Positions 14,317 to 23,407 of a stretch of DNA of 35,419 bases are shown one piece after another. Within the stretch, counting starts at the first letter, position 1, and each line of letters opens with the position of its first letter. The notes beneath the pieces are model-generated. The model was not told the origin of the DNA. It saw only the letters and a list, made by a program, of their open reading frames with translations, and did no database searches. A program made the translations under genes and the position numbers. Source of the stretch: Firmicutes bacterium CAG:555 (GTDB taxonomy: Bacteria > Bacillota > Clostridia > Oscillospirales > Oscillospiraceae); contig HF986866.1 of the NCBI GenBank assembly GCA_000431075.1, positions 1 through 35,419 on the forward strand, given 5' to 3'.

Positions 14317-15867
14317 ATGAGCGATTTTGTGTATTTCAAGCCCTACGAGGGCGATAAACCGTATATTTTCGTCAGCTACGCACACGCCGACAACGACAAG
14401 GTGCTGCCCGTTCTGAGCGATATGCACCGCCGTGGCTACAACATCTGGTACGATGAGGGCATCGAGGTCGGCAGTGAGTGGCAGGAGTGCATAGCCTCGC
14501 ACCTTGCCGATGCGCACCTGGTCGTTGCGTTTATCTCGAACGCCTATATGCGCTCGGACAACTGCCGCCGCGAGATGCACTATGCGCAGTCGAAAAAGAT
14601 AAAGACCATCAACATTTTCATCGAGGAGACGGCGCTGACCCCGGGCATGGAGCTTCAGATAGGCAACATCTTTGCGCTGATGAAGTACACCTACCCCAGC
14701 GACGAGTATTTTTACGAAAAGCTCTATGGCGCACCGCTTCTGAACAGTGAAAACTTTGCCGATACTGCGCCCCGCCCCGTTTCCGAGCCGCCGAAGCCCG
14801 CTCCCGCTCCCAAGCCGAAGCCGAAGAAGAAAAAGAAAAGCAAGGGCAGAAAGATCGCTCGCTGGTCGATAGCCGTTGCCGTACTCGGAGTTATAATTGC
14901 GGCGCTCATTGTAGGCTACTTCACAGGCTATATCGAAAGGCTCACGACCCCGACGACGCAGGTACAGACGCTGCCGAGCGACACGGTGTGCAAATTCAAG
15001 TCAGAAATTTTCGAGAAAGCCGCCCGTGAATACACCGGCAAGGAAAGCGGCGACATTACCGTGGGCGAGCTCAGCGGTATGACGGAGCTTTACATCATCG
15101 GCACGGAGTTTACCCTGCAAGAGCCGACAAGCGGCGTAGGCAGCGCCGTGAAGCTCGCCGATAATTCGGCAGGCTACACCGATTGGCAGGATAAGACGCA
15201 CACGGTTAGCCGAGGCGGGATAAACGACCTCAGTGACCTTGCGTATTTCACGGGGCTTAAAACGCTGTGGCTCCAGTTCCAGAGTCTTAGCAGCCTTGAA
15301 ACGCTGCCTGCCTGCGGGGTGACGAGCCTTGACCTTGACGGCAGCCGTGTAAGCTCGCTTTCCGGCATAAGCAATCTGCCGGCACTTAGAGCGATAAGCG
15401 CAGACTGCGCCGCACTCTCGTCCTTGGGCGACCTCAACAAGTGCCACGAGCTGACGCAGGCCTCGTTTGTCGGTGCAAAGTGCTCCGACCTTGATGTGTT
15501 CAAGCCCTTGACGAAAATTCAGTCCGTTGCATTTTCTAACTGCTCGCTGGGCGACATTGCGCAGGTGCTGGACATGAGCTCGCTGCGCTCGGTGAAGCTT
15601 TATAACTGCGACCTTATGGGCAGCTTCTTTAAGTCGTTTGACCGTGAGCGTGCGATAACCGAGCTTGAGCTTGTCGACTGCACGCTATCGTCCTCGAGCG
15701 GTCTTGACGGCTTCACGGGTCTGACGATGCTGCGCCTTACCGGCACAAGGGGTGTTTCCGACTGGTCGGAGCTTGATTCATTGACGGCGCTCAAGACCGT
15801 GTACGCAGACAAGGCCCTCGCCGCCGAAATCGGCAGTGAGCATGATTTCAAGCTTATAATCGAATAG
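14317..15867 (+). CDS. TIR-domain membrane protein with extracellular leucine-rich repeats
   Basis: This 516-residue protein has four visible parts. Residues 15-140 are a TIR domain (YIFVSYAHADND, GYNIWYDEGIEVGSEW, NCRREMHYA); Glu86 in CRRE is where the NAD-cleaving glutamate of enzymatic TIR domains lies. Residues 150-180 are a Pro/Lys-rich linker, 183-205 a membrane segment (WSIAVAVLGVIIAALIVGYF) followed by the outside, and about 300-500 irregular leucine-rich repeats of about 22 residues (LPACGVTSLDLDGSRVSSLSG; LTMLRLTGTRGVSDW). The positive linker before the membrane segment puts TIR inside and LRRs outside. GGAGG lies 6 bases before the ATG at 14317; an upstream TTG in frame is weaker. 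It has its own promoter and terminator and no partner gene. It could sense an outside ligand and signal through TIR, or serve in phage defence or adhesion; none of these roles is shown. Confidence 0.85.
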   Translation: MSDFVYFKPYEGDKPYIFVSYAHADNDKVLPVLSDMHRRGYNIWYDEGIEVGSEWQECIASHLADAHLVVAFISNAYMRSDNCRREMHYAQSKKIKTINIFIEETALTPGMELQIGNIFALMKYTYPSDEYFYEKLYGAPLLNSENFADTAPRPVSEPPKPAPAPKPKPKKKKKSKGRKIARWSIAVAVLGVIIAALIVGYFTGYIERLTTPTTQVQTLPSDTVCKFKSEIFEKAAREYTGKESGDITVGELSGMTELYIIGTEFTLQEPTSGVGSAVKLADNSAGYTDWQDKTHTVSRGGINDLSDLAYFTGLKTLWLQFQSLSSLETLPACGVTSLDLDGSRVSSLSGISNLPALRAISADCAALSSLGDLNKCHELTQASFVGAKCSDLDVFKPLTKIQSVAFSNCSLGDIAQVLDMSSLRSVKLYNCDLMGSFFKSFDRERAITELELVDCTLSSSSGLDGFTGLTMLRLTGTRGVSDWSELDSLTALKTVYADKALAAEIGSEHDFKLIIE

Positions 15868-15898
15868 AAAAAATCCCGCTCGATGAGCGGGATTTTTT
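15868..15898. terminator. Bidirectional terminator of the TIR-LRR and antiporter genes
   Basis: A 14-bp perfect stem (15868-15881 with 15885-15898) with a 3-base loop and six A/T on either end. It lies directly after the TIR-LRR stop codon and 5 bases before the antiporter stop codon. Confidence 0.92.
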
Positions 15899-15902
15899 CA
15901 TA

Positions 15903-17129
15903 TCAAATGTAGTCCGTTCTCGGCAGCGAGCCTTGGCGCTCGGGCGGAAGCTCGGTGTTGTCGGGGGTCTGCTTTTTCATGCCGACCTTTAACAAAAGCG
16001 GCGTTACGAGCGTCGTCACGATGACCATGAGGACGATGGCGGGGAACATCTTTTCGCTGACAAGCCCCGCCTGTGCGCCCTTTTGCGCAACGATAAGGGC
16101 GACCTCACCTCGTGAAACCATGCCGAGGCCTATCGACATCGAGTCATACGAGCCGAAGCCCGTGAGCCTTGCGCCGATGCCGCAGCCGATGATCTTGGTG
16201 ACGATCGCAACGACGGTCAGCGCAATCGCAAACGCAACGAGCGAGCCGCCGAAGCCCGACAGGTCGGTCTTTATGCCGATGGAGGCGAAAAATATCGGGG
16301 AGAAGAGCATATAGCCCATGACATTCATCTTCTTTGCGGCGTACTGCCTTGTGTCGGACAGGTCGCAGAGGATGAGTCCGGCAAAGTATGCGCCGGTGAT
16401 ATCGGCGATGCCGAAGAAGCCCTCGGCGCAGTAGGACAGGATGAAGCAGAACGCAAGCGCATAGATGGCTATGCGGCGGTGCTCGCCCCACAGGTGCTCA
16501 AATCTTGCAAAAATCTTGCGCACGATAAAGCCCACGACACCGATGAACACGAAGAATGCGATTATGCGCACAAACACCATGACGGGGTTGACGCTGCTGT
16601 CGGTGAAGCCGGTGAGCACCGTCAGAACGATGATGCCCAGCACATCGTCGATGACCGCAGCGCCCATTATCGCCGTGCCGACCTTGCTTTTGAGCTTGCC
16701 CATCTCACGCAGAGTTTCAACGGTTATCGACACCGAGGTCGCAGTCAGCACAACACCGATGAATGCCGCCTTGAGCATATTGAGGGTATCGGCAGCATCG
16801 TTATAAAACGCAAGGTAGCAGGCGGCGCCGCCGATAAACGGCACGACAACGCCGATAGAGGCGATGACGAGCGCCGAAATGCCGGTGTTCTTGAGATCCT
16901 GCATATTGGTGTCAAGACCGGCGGTGAACATGAGCAGGATAACGCCTATCTCGGCGGTCTTGGTGAGAAAATCGCTCTCGCCGACGACACCGAACACACT
17001 CGGTCCGATGAGCAGACCTGCGATGAGCGCACCGACGACCTGCGGCATATGAACACGCTCGCTTGCCAAGCCGAGAATTTTCGTTGACAGCATGATCGCA
17101 GCGATTACGAGCAGAAAGCTATAATCCAT
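15903..17129 (-). CDS. Cation:proton antiporter, CPA2 family
   Basis: This 408-residue membrane protein exchanges Na+ or K+ for protons. It has about 12-13 hydrophobic segments and the CPA2 landmarks PQVVGALIAGLLIGP near residue 30, TATSVSITVETL near 130-140, and the ion-binding pair Asp161-Asp162 in GAAVIDDVLGIIVL. A final SRGEVALIVAQKGA segment is also typical. There is no C-terminal RCK/TrkA-N domain as in KefB/KefC (about 600 residues), so it is the short form like GerN/NapA. GAGGTAG precedes the ATG. The gene is single, with a consensus promoter. Likely roles are pH or sodium homeostasis. Confidence 0.92.
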   Translation of the reverse strand: MDYSFLLVIAAIMLSTKILGLASERVHMPQVVGALIAGLLIGPSVFGVVGESDFLTKTAEIGVILLMFTAGLDTNMQDLKNTGISALVIASIGVVVPFIGGAACYLAFYNDAADTLNMLKAAFIGVVLTATSVSITVETLREMGKLKSKVGTAIMGAAVIDDVLGIIVLTVLTGFTDSSVNPVMVFVRIIAFFVFIGVVGFIVRKIFARFEHLWGEHRRIAIYALAFCFILSYCAEGFFGIADITGAYFAGLILCDLSDTRQYAAKKMNVMGYMLFSPIFFASIGIKTDLSGFGGSLVAFAIALTVVAIVTKIIGCGIGARLTGFGSYDSMSIGLGMVSRGEVALIVAQKGAQAGLVSEKMFPAIVLMVIVTTLVTPLLLKVGMKKQTPDNTELPPERQGSLPRTDYI

Positions 17130-17164
17130 TTTACTACCTCGCTCTCTCTTATTTTGCGGGATGT

Positions 17165-17193
17165 ATTATAACGCTGCCCGAAACTGTATTCAA
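17165..17193 (-). promoter_or_regulatory. Promoter of the antiporter gene
   Basis: On the minus strand TTGAAT (17188-17193) and TATAAT (17165-17170) are 17 bases apart, a strong sigma-A promoter facing the antiporter start at 17129. Confidence 0.75.
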
Positions 17194-17301
17194 CCCACAA
17201 AAATTCATGAGCTTTTGCACCGATTTTCGTCGTTTTTTATGAGATATTACAAGTCATGATTAAATGCGCTTTAGGGCATGATTATTCGGAATGTATTGGG
17301 T

Positions 17302-17335
17302 AAAAAATTAACGGCTGCCTTAACGCAGCCGTTAA
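17302..17335 (-). terminator. Terminator after the DUF2974 gene
   Basis: An 11-bp stem (17308-17318 with 17325-17335) is followed on the minus strand by TTTTTTA. It lies 8 bases after the stop codon at 17343. Confidence 0.85.
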
Positions 17336-17342
17336 TTTAATA

Positions 17343-18428
17343 TCAGAGTGATTTCTTGTTTCTTGCCGATTTTATGCCCTTTCCGGCGAGGCTCAGGAGG
17401 AACGAGCGAAGCTCGGGCGCCTTGCGGAACTGGTTTGCAAGCTCGAGCGATTTGCGCAGCGACTGCTCGCTGAACTCGGACAGCGTGAACGCTCCCGTGG
17501 AGGTGAGCACATCGAATATCTCCTCGACGAGCTCACGGCGCTCGTCGGAATCCATGTCGGCTATCGCCTCATCGATCGCGGCGTTAAAGATCTTGCTTGC
17601 GTCACTAAGCTCCGGGCGGTGGATGAACCTGTCACGGAACACATCCCATGTAAAGCCGTCGTGTCCGGCTGCGCCTGCGTCGCTGGCCTGTATGACATCG
17701 AGTCTGCCGACCTGTGTGAGCAGCATGCCGACGATGGACATATAGGGAACAAAGGTGGTTATCTTATCCTTCATTCGCTTGTAGCCCTCGGTCTCCAAAA
17801 AGGCGGGCATGAAGCCCGGACCGTCGTAGCAGTTGACCTCAAGTATCCTGTCCTGTATCTCCTCGGACACGGTGCAGGCGGCGTAAACGGCGAGGTTACC
17901 GCCCTTGGAGTGGCCGCAGACGATGATGGGGCCGTCGTAGGTCTCGGCCGCCCATTCGAGGTACGCCTTGGCGTCTGACTGTGCCGGCACGACCTCTTTG
18001 ACGGCAAGCTCGCAGTTTTCCTTCCAGCCGACTATCGTGTCGTCGGTGCCTCTGAACGAGACATACTTCACGCCGTCCGGTGAGAACACCGTCAGCGCCG
18101 AGAACTGCTCGGTTTTCTCGACGACTATCTTATTTATAAAGCCCGAGAGCTTTATGTTTCTGAACCTGTCCGACAGCGCAATTTTGCGCAGCATGGGCAG
18201 CGTGCTTGCCGATGCAATGAGCCCTAACTTGTCGCCTGCGTCCTCGTGGGTGGCAAAGTAGCTGCCGACGGCCTCGTTGACGGTCACGGTCTTGTCGTCT
18301 GCGGGGATTATACCGGTGTAATCGGGCTTGCCGATGCAGGTAAAAATGTACTTATCTATCTCGTTGACGGGTACAGTGTCAAAGCTCAGATCGCCTCGCC
18401 AATCGACATAGTCCAATGCGTTTGCCAT
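17343..18428 (-). CDS. DUF2974 alpha/beta hydrolase
   Basis: This 361-residue cytosolic protein belongs to the lipase-like alpha/beta hydrolases grouped as DUF2974 (Mbeg1-like). The nucleophile elbow is CGHSKGGNLAVYAA with Ser174; YVSFRGTDD near residue 122 is the conserved lid or oxyanion region, and His and Asp partners probably lie in the 200-260 region (CYDGPG, AGHDGFTWD). No signal peptide or membrane segment is present. The substrate is unknown, and these genes are common in gut Clostridia. A minus-strand TATAAT at 18465-18470 is the likely -10 box, with only a weak -35. It is monocistronic between this promoter and a terminator. Confidence 0.85.
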   Translation of the reverse strand: MANALDYVDWRGDLSFDTVPVNEIDKYIFTCIGKPDYTGIIPADDKTVTVNEAVGSYFATHEDAGDKLGLIASASTLPMLRKIALSDRFRNIKLSGFINKIVVEKTEQFSALTVFSPDGVKYVSFRGTDDTIVGWKENCELAVKEVVPAQSDAKAYLEWAAETYDGPIIVCGHSKGGNLAVYAACTVSEEIQDRILEVNCYDGPGFMPAFLETEGYKRMKDKITTFVPYMSIVGMLLTQVGRLDVIQASDAGAAGHDGFTWDVFRDRFIHRPELSDASKIFNAAIDEAIADMDSDERRELVEEIFDVLTSTGAFTLSEFSEQSLRKSLELANQFRKAPELRSFLLSLAGKGIKSARNKKSL

Positions 18429-18510
18429 AAATCACTTTACTCCTTTCGGGGTTTGGGTTTACTTATTATAACATGAGCTGCTCCGCCCGAAAACGGGTCA
18501 TGCGCAGAAT

Positions 18511-19869
<1,359 letters not shown>

Positions 19870-19885
19870 AAAATCACCCACCGAT

Positions 19886-19914
19886 ATTATTTTGCCTTTT
19901 TGGCATTTTGTCAA
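19886..19914 (-). promoter_or_regulatory. Promoter of fumC
   Basis: On the minus strand TTGACA (19909-19914) is followed after 17 bases by AATAAT (19886-19891). The spacer contains TGCC and GGCA facing each other over five bases, a small palindrome that could bind a regulator. It lies back to back with the phzF promoter, 10 bases apart. Confidence 0.6.
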
Positions 19915-19924
19915 TGCTTTTGTC

Positions 19925-19953
19925 TTGAATTAGGTGATGATTTTTGCTACAAT
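19925..19953 (+). promoter_or_regulatory. Promoter of the PhzF-family gene
   Basis: TTGAAT (19925-19930) and TACAAT (19948-19953) are 17 bases apart. Transcription should start near 19960, leaving a leader of about 110 bases before the ATG at 20071. Confidence 0.72.
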
Positions 19954-19959
19954 CGGGGC

Positions 19960-20070
19960 ATAAATTTCAATATATGGACTAAGGGTTTGGCGAAGCACGG
20001 ACGGAAAGCTGTCCGTCAAAACCGATAGGGGCTCGGCTCCGGTCAACTTAAATATCAAGGAGTGATATGC
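19960..20070 (+). ncRNA. Structured leader of the PhzF-family gene, possible cis-regulatory RNA
   Basis: The leader can form two hairpins. The first is ACGGAC paired to GTCCGT (about 19996-20015) around an 8-base loop, extended by an outer pairing of GGTTT with AAACC over an internal loop (GGCGAAGC). The second (about 20020-20043) is ACC/GGT closing a GGGGC/GCTCC stem. The ACC at the boundary can join either hairpin, so the two outer stems are mutually exclusive, which is how switches work. It does not match any riboswitch consensus I know. The ribosome binding site follows about 15 bases after the second hairpin. Confidence 0.4.
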
Positions 20071-20847
20071 ATGAAGCAGTATGTTGTTGACGCTTTTACC
20101 GACCGTGTGTTCGGCGGCAATCCGGCGGCCGTGTGCGTTATGGACAAGTGGCTCGATGAGGAAACGATGATGAACATCACCCGTGAAAACAATCTCTCCG
20201 AGACCGCCTTCTGTGTCCCCGAAAACGGCAGGTACCGGCTGCGCTGGTTTACCCCGGGCGGCGAGATCGACCTGTGCGGCCACGCCACGCTCGGCACTGC
20301 GTATGTGATAATGAACTATGTTGAGCCGGAAAAGGCCGCCGTGTCGTTTGACACATTAAGCGGCGAGCTCACCGTCGTGCGCAGGGGCGAGCTTTACGAG
20401 ATGGACTTCCCCGCTTACGATCTCAAGCCCGTGGAAGTCACGGACGCCATGGCCGACGCTATCGGCGTGCGGCCTGTAAAGGCATTCATGGGTCGTGACC
20501 TGCTGTGTGTTCTGGAAAACGAGGAGCAGGTGCGCTCTTTTACCCCCGACGGCGAGAAGGTCAAGGCGCTTGACGGACTTCTGCTGCACACCACCGCAGC
20601 CGGAAGCGGTGAATTTGACTGCGTCTCACGCTCATTTGCGCCGAAGCTCAATGTCGCCGAGGATCCTGTGTGCGGCTCGGGTCACTGCCACATCGTGCCC
20701 TACTGGGTCGGTGTCAAGGGCAGCAGCGAGATAACTGCGTATCAGGCAAGCCGCCGCGGCGGCACGCTCTACTGCCGCCAAGAAGGCGAGCGCATCAAGA
20801 TGAGCGGTAAGGCGGTCACCTACTCGGTCGCGGAGATCAATTTTTAA
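20071..20847 (+). CDS. PhzF-family isomerase
   Basis: This 258-residue protein has the fold of PhzF/diaminopimelate epimerase. Landmarks are VFGGNPAAVCV near residue 14, Glu44 in NLSETAFC (the catalytic glutamate of PhzF), DLCGHATLGTAYV and DPVCGSGHCHIVPYW. PhzF itself isomerises an intermediate of phenazine synthesis, but most members, such as this isolated one in a gut Firmicute, have unknown substrates and no other phenazine genes nearby. AAGGAG is 8 bases before the ATG at 20071; an in-frame GTG at 20062 overlaps the ribosome binding site. Expression may depend on the structured leader. Confidence 0.9.
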   Translation: MKQYVVDAFTDRVFGGNPAAVCVMDKWLDEETMMNITRENNLSETAFCVPENGRYRLRWFTPGGEIDLCGHATLGTAYVIMNYVEPEKAAVSFDTLSGELTVVRRGELYEMDFPAYDLKPVEVTDAMADAIGVRPVKAFMGRDLLCVLENEEQVRSFTPDGEKVKALDGLLLHTTAAGSGEFDCVSRSFAPKLNVAEDPVCGSGHCHIVPYWVGVKGSSEITAYQASRRGGTLYCRQEGERIKMSGKAVTYSVAEINF

Positions 20848-20971
20848 GAAATCATACTTCTCTTTGAAAAAAATCCAAGGCTTCCGCAATATCATGAAGT
20901 TTTTCCCGTCCTTATGTGTAGACGGGCTGCTTGTCAGCTCTCGGTAACCATTTGAAAGGAGAATATGGAAC

Positions 20972-21067
20972 ATGACTAATAACGTTATTTTAGACGACTA
21001 CGACGATCAGTTTGCTAAGTTTGGCAAGCTCACATTTTTCTGGATTCTTCTGAAGATCATCTTCTGA
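20972..21067 (+). CDS. 31-residue small protein, unknown
   Basis: A short frame encodes MTNNVILDDYDDQ, then FAKFGKLTFFW and a hydrophobic end ILLKIIF. AAAGGAG lies 10 bases before the ATG; an ATG nearer the site leads to a five-codon frame only. A strong terminator follows 18 bases after the stop, and the 124-base leader contains CCCGTC/GACGGG facing each other near 20907-20929. An acidic start plus an aromatic, hydrophobic tail suggests a small membrane-surface peptide. No family is recognised; the case rests on the ribosome binding site, the composition and the terminator. Confidence 0.55.
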   Translation: MTNNVILDDYDDQFAKFGKLTFFWILLKIIF

Positions 21068-21085
21068 TCAATCCCGGAAAAACGA

Positions 21086-21122
21086 AAACAACCGCTCGGA
21101 CATGATCCAAGCGGTTGTTTTT
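21086..21122 (+). terminator. Terminator after the 31-residue ORF
   Basis: An 11-bp stem (21086-21096 with 21110-21120) is followed by T's to 21122. It separates the small ORF from truA; its last bases are part of the truA -35 region. Confidence 0.85.
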
Positions 21123-21143
21123 ATATGTGCCGTATGGTAAAAT
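21115..21143 (+). promoter_or_regulatory. Promoter of truA
   Basis: TTGTTT (21115-21120) and TAAAAT (21138-21143) are 17 bases apart. The -35 is built from the tail of the preceding terminator. Confidence 0.55.
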
Positions 21144-21166
21144 AGCTGCAAAAACGGGAGGTCGGC

Positions 21167-21904
21167 ATGCCGAACTTTAAGCTCGTTGTCTGCTACGACG
21201 GAAGCCGCTACAAGGGCTGGCAGAGGCAGGGCAACACTGAAAATACCATACAGGCAAGGTTAGAAAACGCCTTGAGCGGCATACTGGGCGAAGCGGTCGA
21301 GATAAGCGGCTCGGGCAGGACGGATGCCGGAGCGCACGCAAAAATGCAGGTAGCATCGTTCCGTGCGGCGACTGAAATGCCGCCGGAGGAGATTCTTAAA
21401 AGGCTGCGGGGCGTGCTGCCGGAGGATATAGGCGCTGTGTCGCTCGACATTGCCGAGCCGCGCTTCCATGCACGGCTCTCCTGCGTAGGCAAGACCTATG
21501 TCTACCGTGTGTGGAACAGCGACTGCCCGAATGTTTTTGAGCGCAAGTACCTGTACACGGTCGCAGACCCGCTCGACCTTGCAGCGATGCAAAAGGCCGC
21601 CGGGCATTTTACCGGCAGCCATGATTTTTCGGCGTTTTGCTCGCTAAAGCGCATGAAGCGCTCCGCCATCCGGCGCATTGACGGACTGCGTGTCGAGCGG
21701 CTCGGAGACGAAGTGCGCTTCACCGTTTCCGGCGACGGGTTTTTGTACAACATGGTGCGCATCATAGTCGGCACCCTGCTTGAGGTCGGCAAGGGCAATT
21801 TATCGTCCGATGCCATCCCCGATATTCTCGCCTCGCTCGACCGGCAGAACGCTGGTCCCACCGCGCCGGCAAAGGGACTGCGCCTCAACGAAGTCAGATA
21901 CTAA
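21167..21904 (+). CDS. truA: tRNA pseudouridine synthase A
   Basis: This 245-residue protein makes pseudouridine at positions 38-40 of the tRNA anticodon stem. The catalytic aspartate is Asp53 in SGSGRTDAGAHA; the N-terminus VCYDGSRYKGWQRQ and the later FLYNMVRIIVGTLLEVG are typical of TruA, and the length is normal. GGGAGG is 7 bases before the ATG. It is single here, between its own promoter and a bidirectional terminator, rather than in the ribosomal-protein/ecf cluster where it often sits in Firmicutes. Confidence 0.95.
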   Translation: MPNFKLVVCYDGSRYKGWQRQGNTENTIQARLENALSGILGEAVEISGSGRTDAGAHAKMQVASFRAATEMPPEEILKRLRGVLPEDIGAVSLDIAEPRFHARLSCVGKTYVYRVWNSDCPNVFERKYLYTVADPLDLAAMQKAAGHFTGSHDFSAFCSLKRMKRSAIRRIDGLRVERLGDEVRFTVSGDGFLYNMVRIIVGTLLEVGKGNLSSDAIPDILASLDRQNAGPTAPAKGLRLNEVRY

Positions 21905-21929
21905 AAAAGCACCCCTCGGGGTGCTTTTT
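21904..21929. terminator. Bidirectional terminator between truA and brnQ
   Basis: A perfect stem (AAAAAGCACCCC and its complement) with a tiny TC loop lies directly after the truA stop codon and 3 bases before the brnQ stop codon, with T runs on both strands. Confidence 0.88.
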
Positions 21930-21932
21930 CGT

Positions 21933-23246
21933 TTATTCGTTTACGAATTGTGTGTTTGCCGTCTGGGCGTTTTGGAATTTGACCTTGGAGACGAGATAGG
22001 CCACGAGACCGAACACGGCGGCGGGGGTCACCCAGCCGAGGCCGAGCGAGGCCAGCGGCAGGCTGTCGATAACGGGTACGCTCATTCCGTAGAGCGAGGC
22101 GGTTGCGAGCACGCTTGCGATAAGCGAGCCTGCGACCGAGGACACATACACGCTCTTGTGCAGCTTGTCGCCGAACCACGACAGCAGTATCAGCACCAGC
22201 ATTGGCGGGTACACGATATCGAGAACCGGAGTTGCGATAGCGATTATCATGTCGAGACCGAGGTTTGAGATAACTGCCGAGGACACGCAGATGACGACGA
22301 CGAACACGCCGTAGCTAATCTTATCGTTTGCAAGCTTTGCAAAGAAGCTTGCCGCCGAGGACACCAGCGCAACGGCGGTGGTGATACAGGCAAGTGCAAC
22401 GACGATGGCGAAGATGATAAGTCCCGCCTTGCCCAGCAGCAGCTCAACGATGCCGATGACGAGGTTTGCACGGCTGATATCGGTCGGGAACACGGTGCTT
22501 GCGGTCGCACCGAGGTAGGTAAGGCCGAAGTAGACTATCATGAGCAGCACGCCCGACAGTGCGGCGGCGATGCCGATCATTTTTGCTGCCGACTTGCTGT
22601 CGGTGTAGCCCTTTTCGTCGGCGCTGCTGAGGATGATGATGCCGAAGGCCATGGCGGCGAGGACATCCATCGTCTGATAGCCGGACTTGATGCCGTTGAC
22701 GGTTACCTCCGATGCGCTCACGCCGGTATCGACGATATCGCCGATGGGCGAAACGAAGCCCTTGACGATGAGGACGAGAAGTCCGATGAGCAGTGCGGGG
22801 GTGAGTATCTTGCCGACAATGTCGATGACTGCCGACTGCTTGATGCTCAGAAGCAGGATGACGGCAAAGAAGATGATCGAGAACACCACGGGCGACATGC
22901 CGCTGAAGAACGGCGTTACGCTCATTTCCAATGTGGTCGCTGCGGTTCTGGGGATGGCGACCATGGGGCCGATGCACAGGATAACCGCACACATGAGGAC
23001 ATTCGATGCCGCATGGCCGATGCGGCCGGTGATGTTATCTGCCCCGCCTGCGTGCAGGATGGCAAACATCGCAACGAGCGCAAGACCGATATCGGCGATA
23101 AAGTAGAATAAAAAGCCGTTAGCCCATTGCTCGCCTGCGTGCATTCCGAGGTACGGCGGAAACACGACATTGCCCGCTCCGAAGAACATCGCAAACAGCG
23201 CAAAGCCGACCACAATGCTGTCGGTAACAAGTTTTTTTCTGTTCAT
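21933..23246 (-). CDS. brnQ: Branched-chain amino acid transport carrier
   Basis: This 437-residue membrane protein imports leucine, isoleucine and valine with Na+ or H+ (LIVCS family). It has about 12 hydrophobic segments; the N-terminus VGFALFAMFFGAGNVVFPPYLG is the family's most conserved part, and GPMVAIPRTAATTLE follows near residue 95. The length is normal. A short spacer containing AAGGAAATG precedes the ATG. A LysR gene lies upstream on the same strand after a terminator, so control by that LysR is possible but not shown. Confidence 0.94.
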   Translation of the reverse strand: MNRKKLVTDSIVVGFALFAMFFGAGNVVFPPYLGMHAGEQWANGFLFYFIADIGLALVAMFAILHAGGADNITGRIGHAASNVLMCAVILCIGPMVAIPRTAATTLEMSVTPFFSGMSPVVFSIIFFAVILLLSIKQSAVIDIVGKILTPALLIGLLVLIVKGFVSPIGDIVDTGVSASEVTVNGIKSGYQTMDVLAAMAFGIIILSSADEKGYTDSKSAAKMIGIAAALSGVLLMIVYFGLTYLGATASTVFPTDISRANLVIGIVELLLGKAGLIIFAIVVALACITTAVALVSSAASFFAKLANDKISYGVFVVVICVSSAVISNLGLDMIIAIATPVLDIVYPPMLVLILLSWFGDKLHKSVYVSSVAGSLIASVLATASLYGMSVPVIDSLPLASLGLGWVTPAAVFGLVAYLVSKVKFQNAQTANTQFVNE

Positions 23247-23372
23247 GCTAAAATCATTTCCTTATCTCTATCTATTTTGTGATATGAATAATTGTAGCAT
23301 GGATATGACGGTTTTAGTTACCCTGTCTTATAATAGCCCTATTCGCAAGTCGGGCATCCACCAAAATAGAAT

Positions 23373-23401
23373 ACCAGGTATAAGTTTTACTCATACCTGG
23401 T
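23373..23401 (-). terminator. Terminator of the second LysR gene
   Basis: ACCAGGTAT (23373-23381) and ATACCTGGT (23393-23401) form a 9-bp stem just after the LysR stop codon (23408). On the minus strand it is followed by a T-rich stretch. Confidence 0.7.
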
Positions 23402-23407
23402 TATTTT

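Noticed and set aside
16479..17087. 202-codon plus-strand frame opposite the antiporter
   Set aside because: Histidine- and aspartate-rich translation typical of the antisense of hydrophobic codons; no ribosome binding site.
19960..20070. Known riboswitch (ykkC/guanidine, fluoride, purine, ZTP, c-di-GMP)
   Set aside because: I compared the leader with the consensus sequences I remember; the conserved core bases of each are missing, so I left it unassigned.
20071..20847. Part of a phenazine synthesis cluster
   Set aside because: No other phenazine gene is in the window; PhzF-family proteins are widespread outside phenazine producers.
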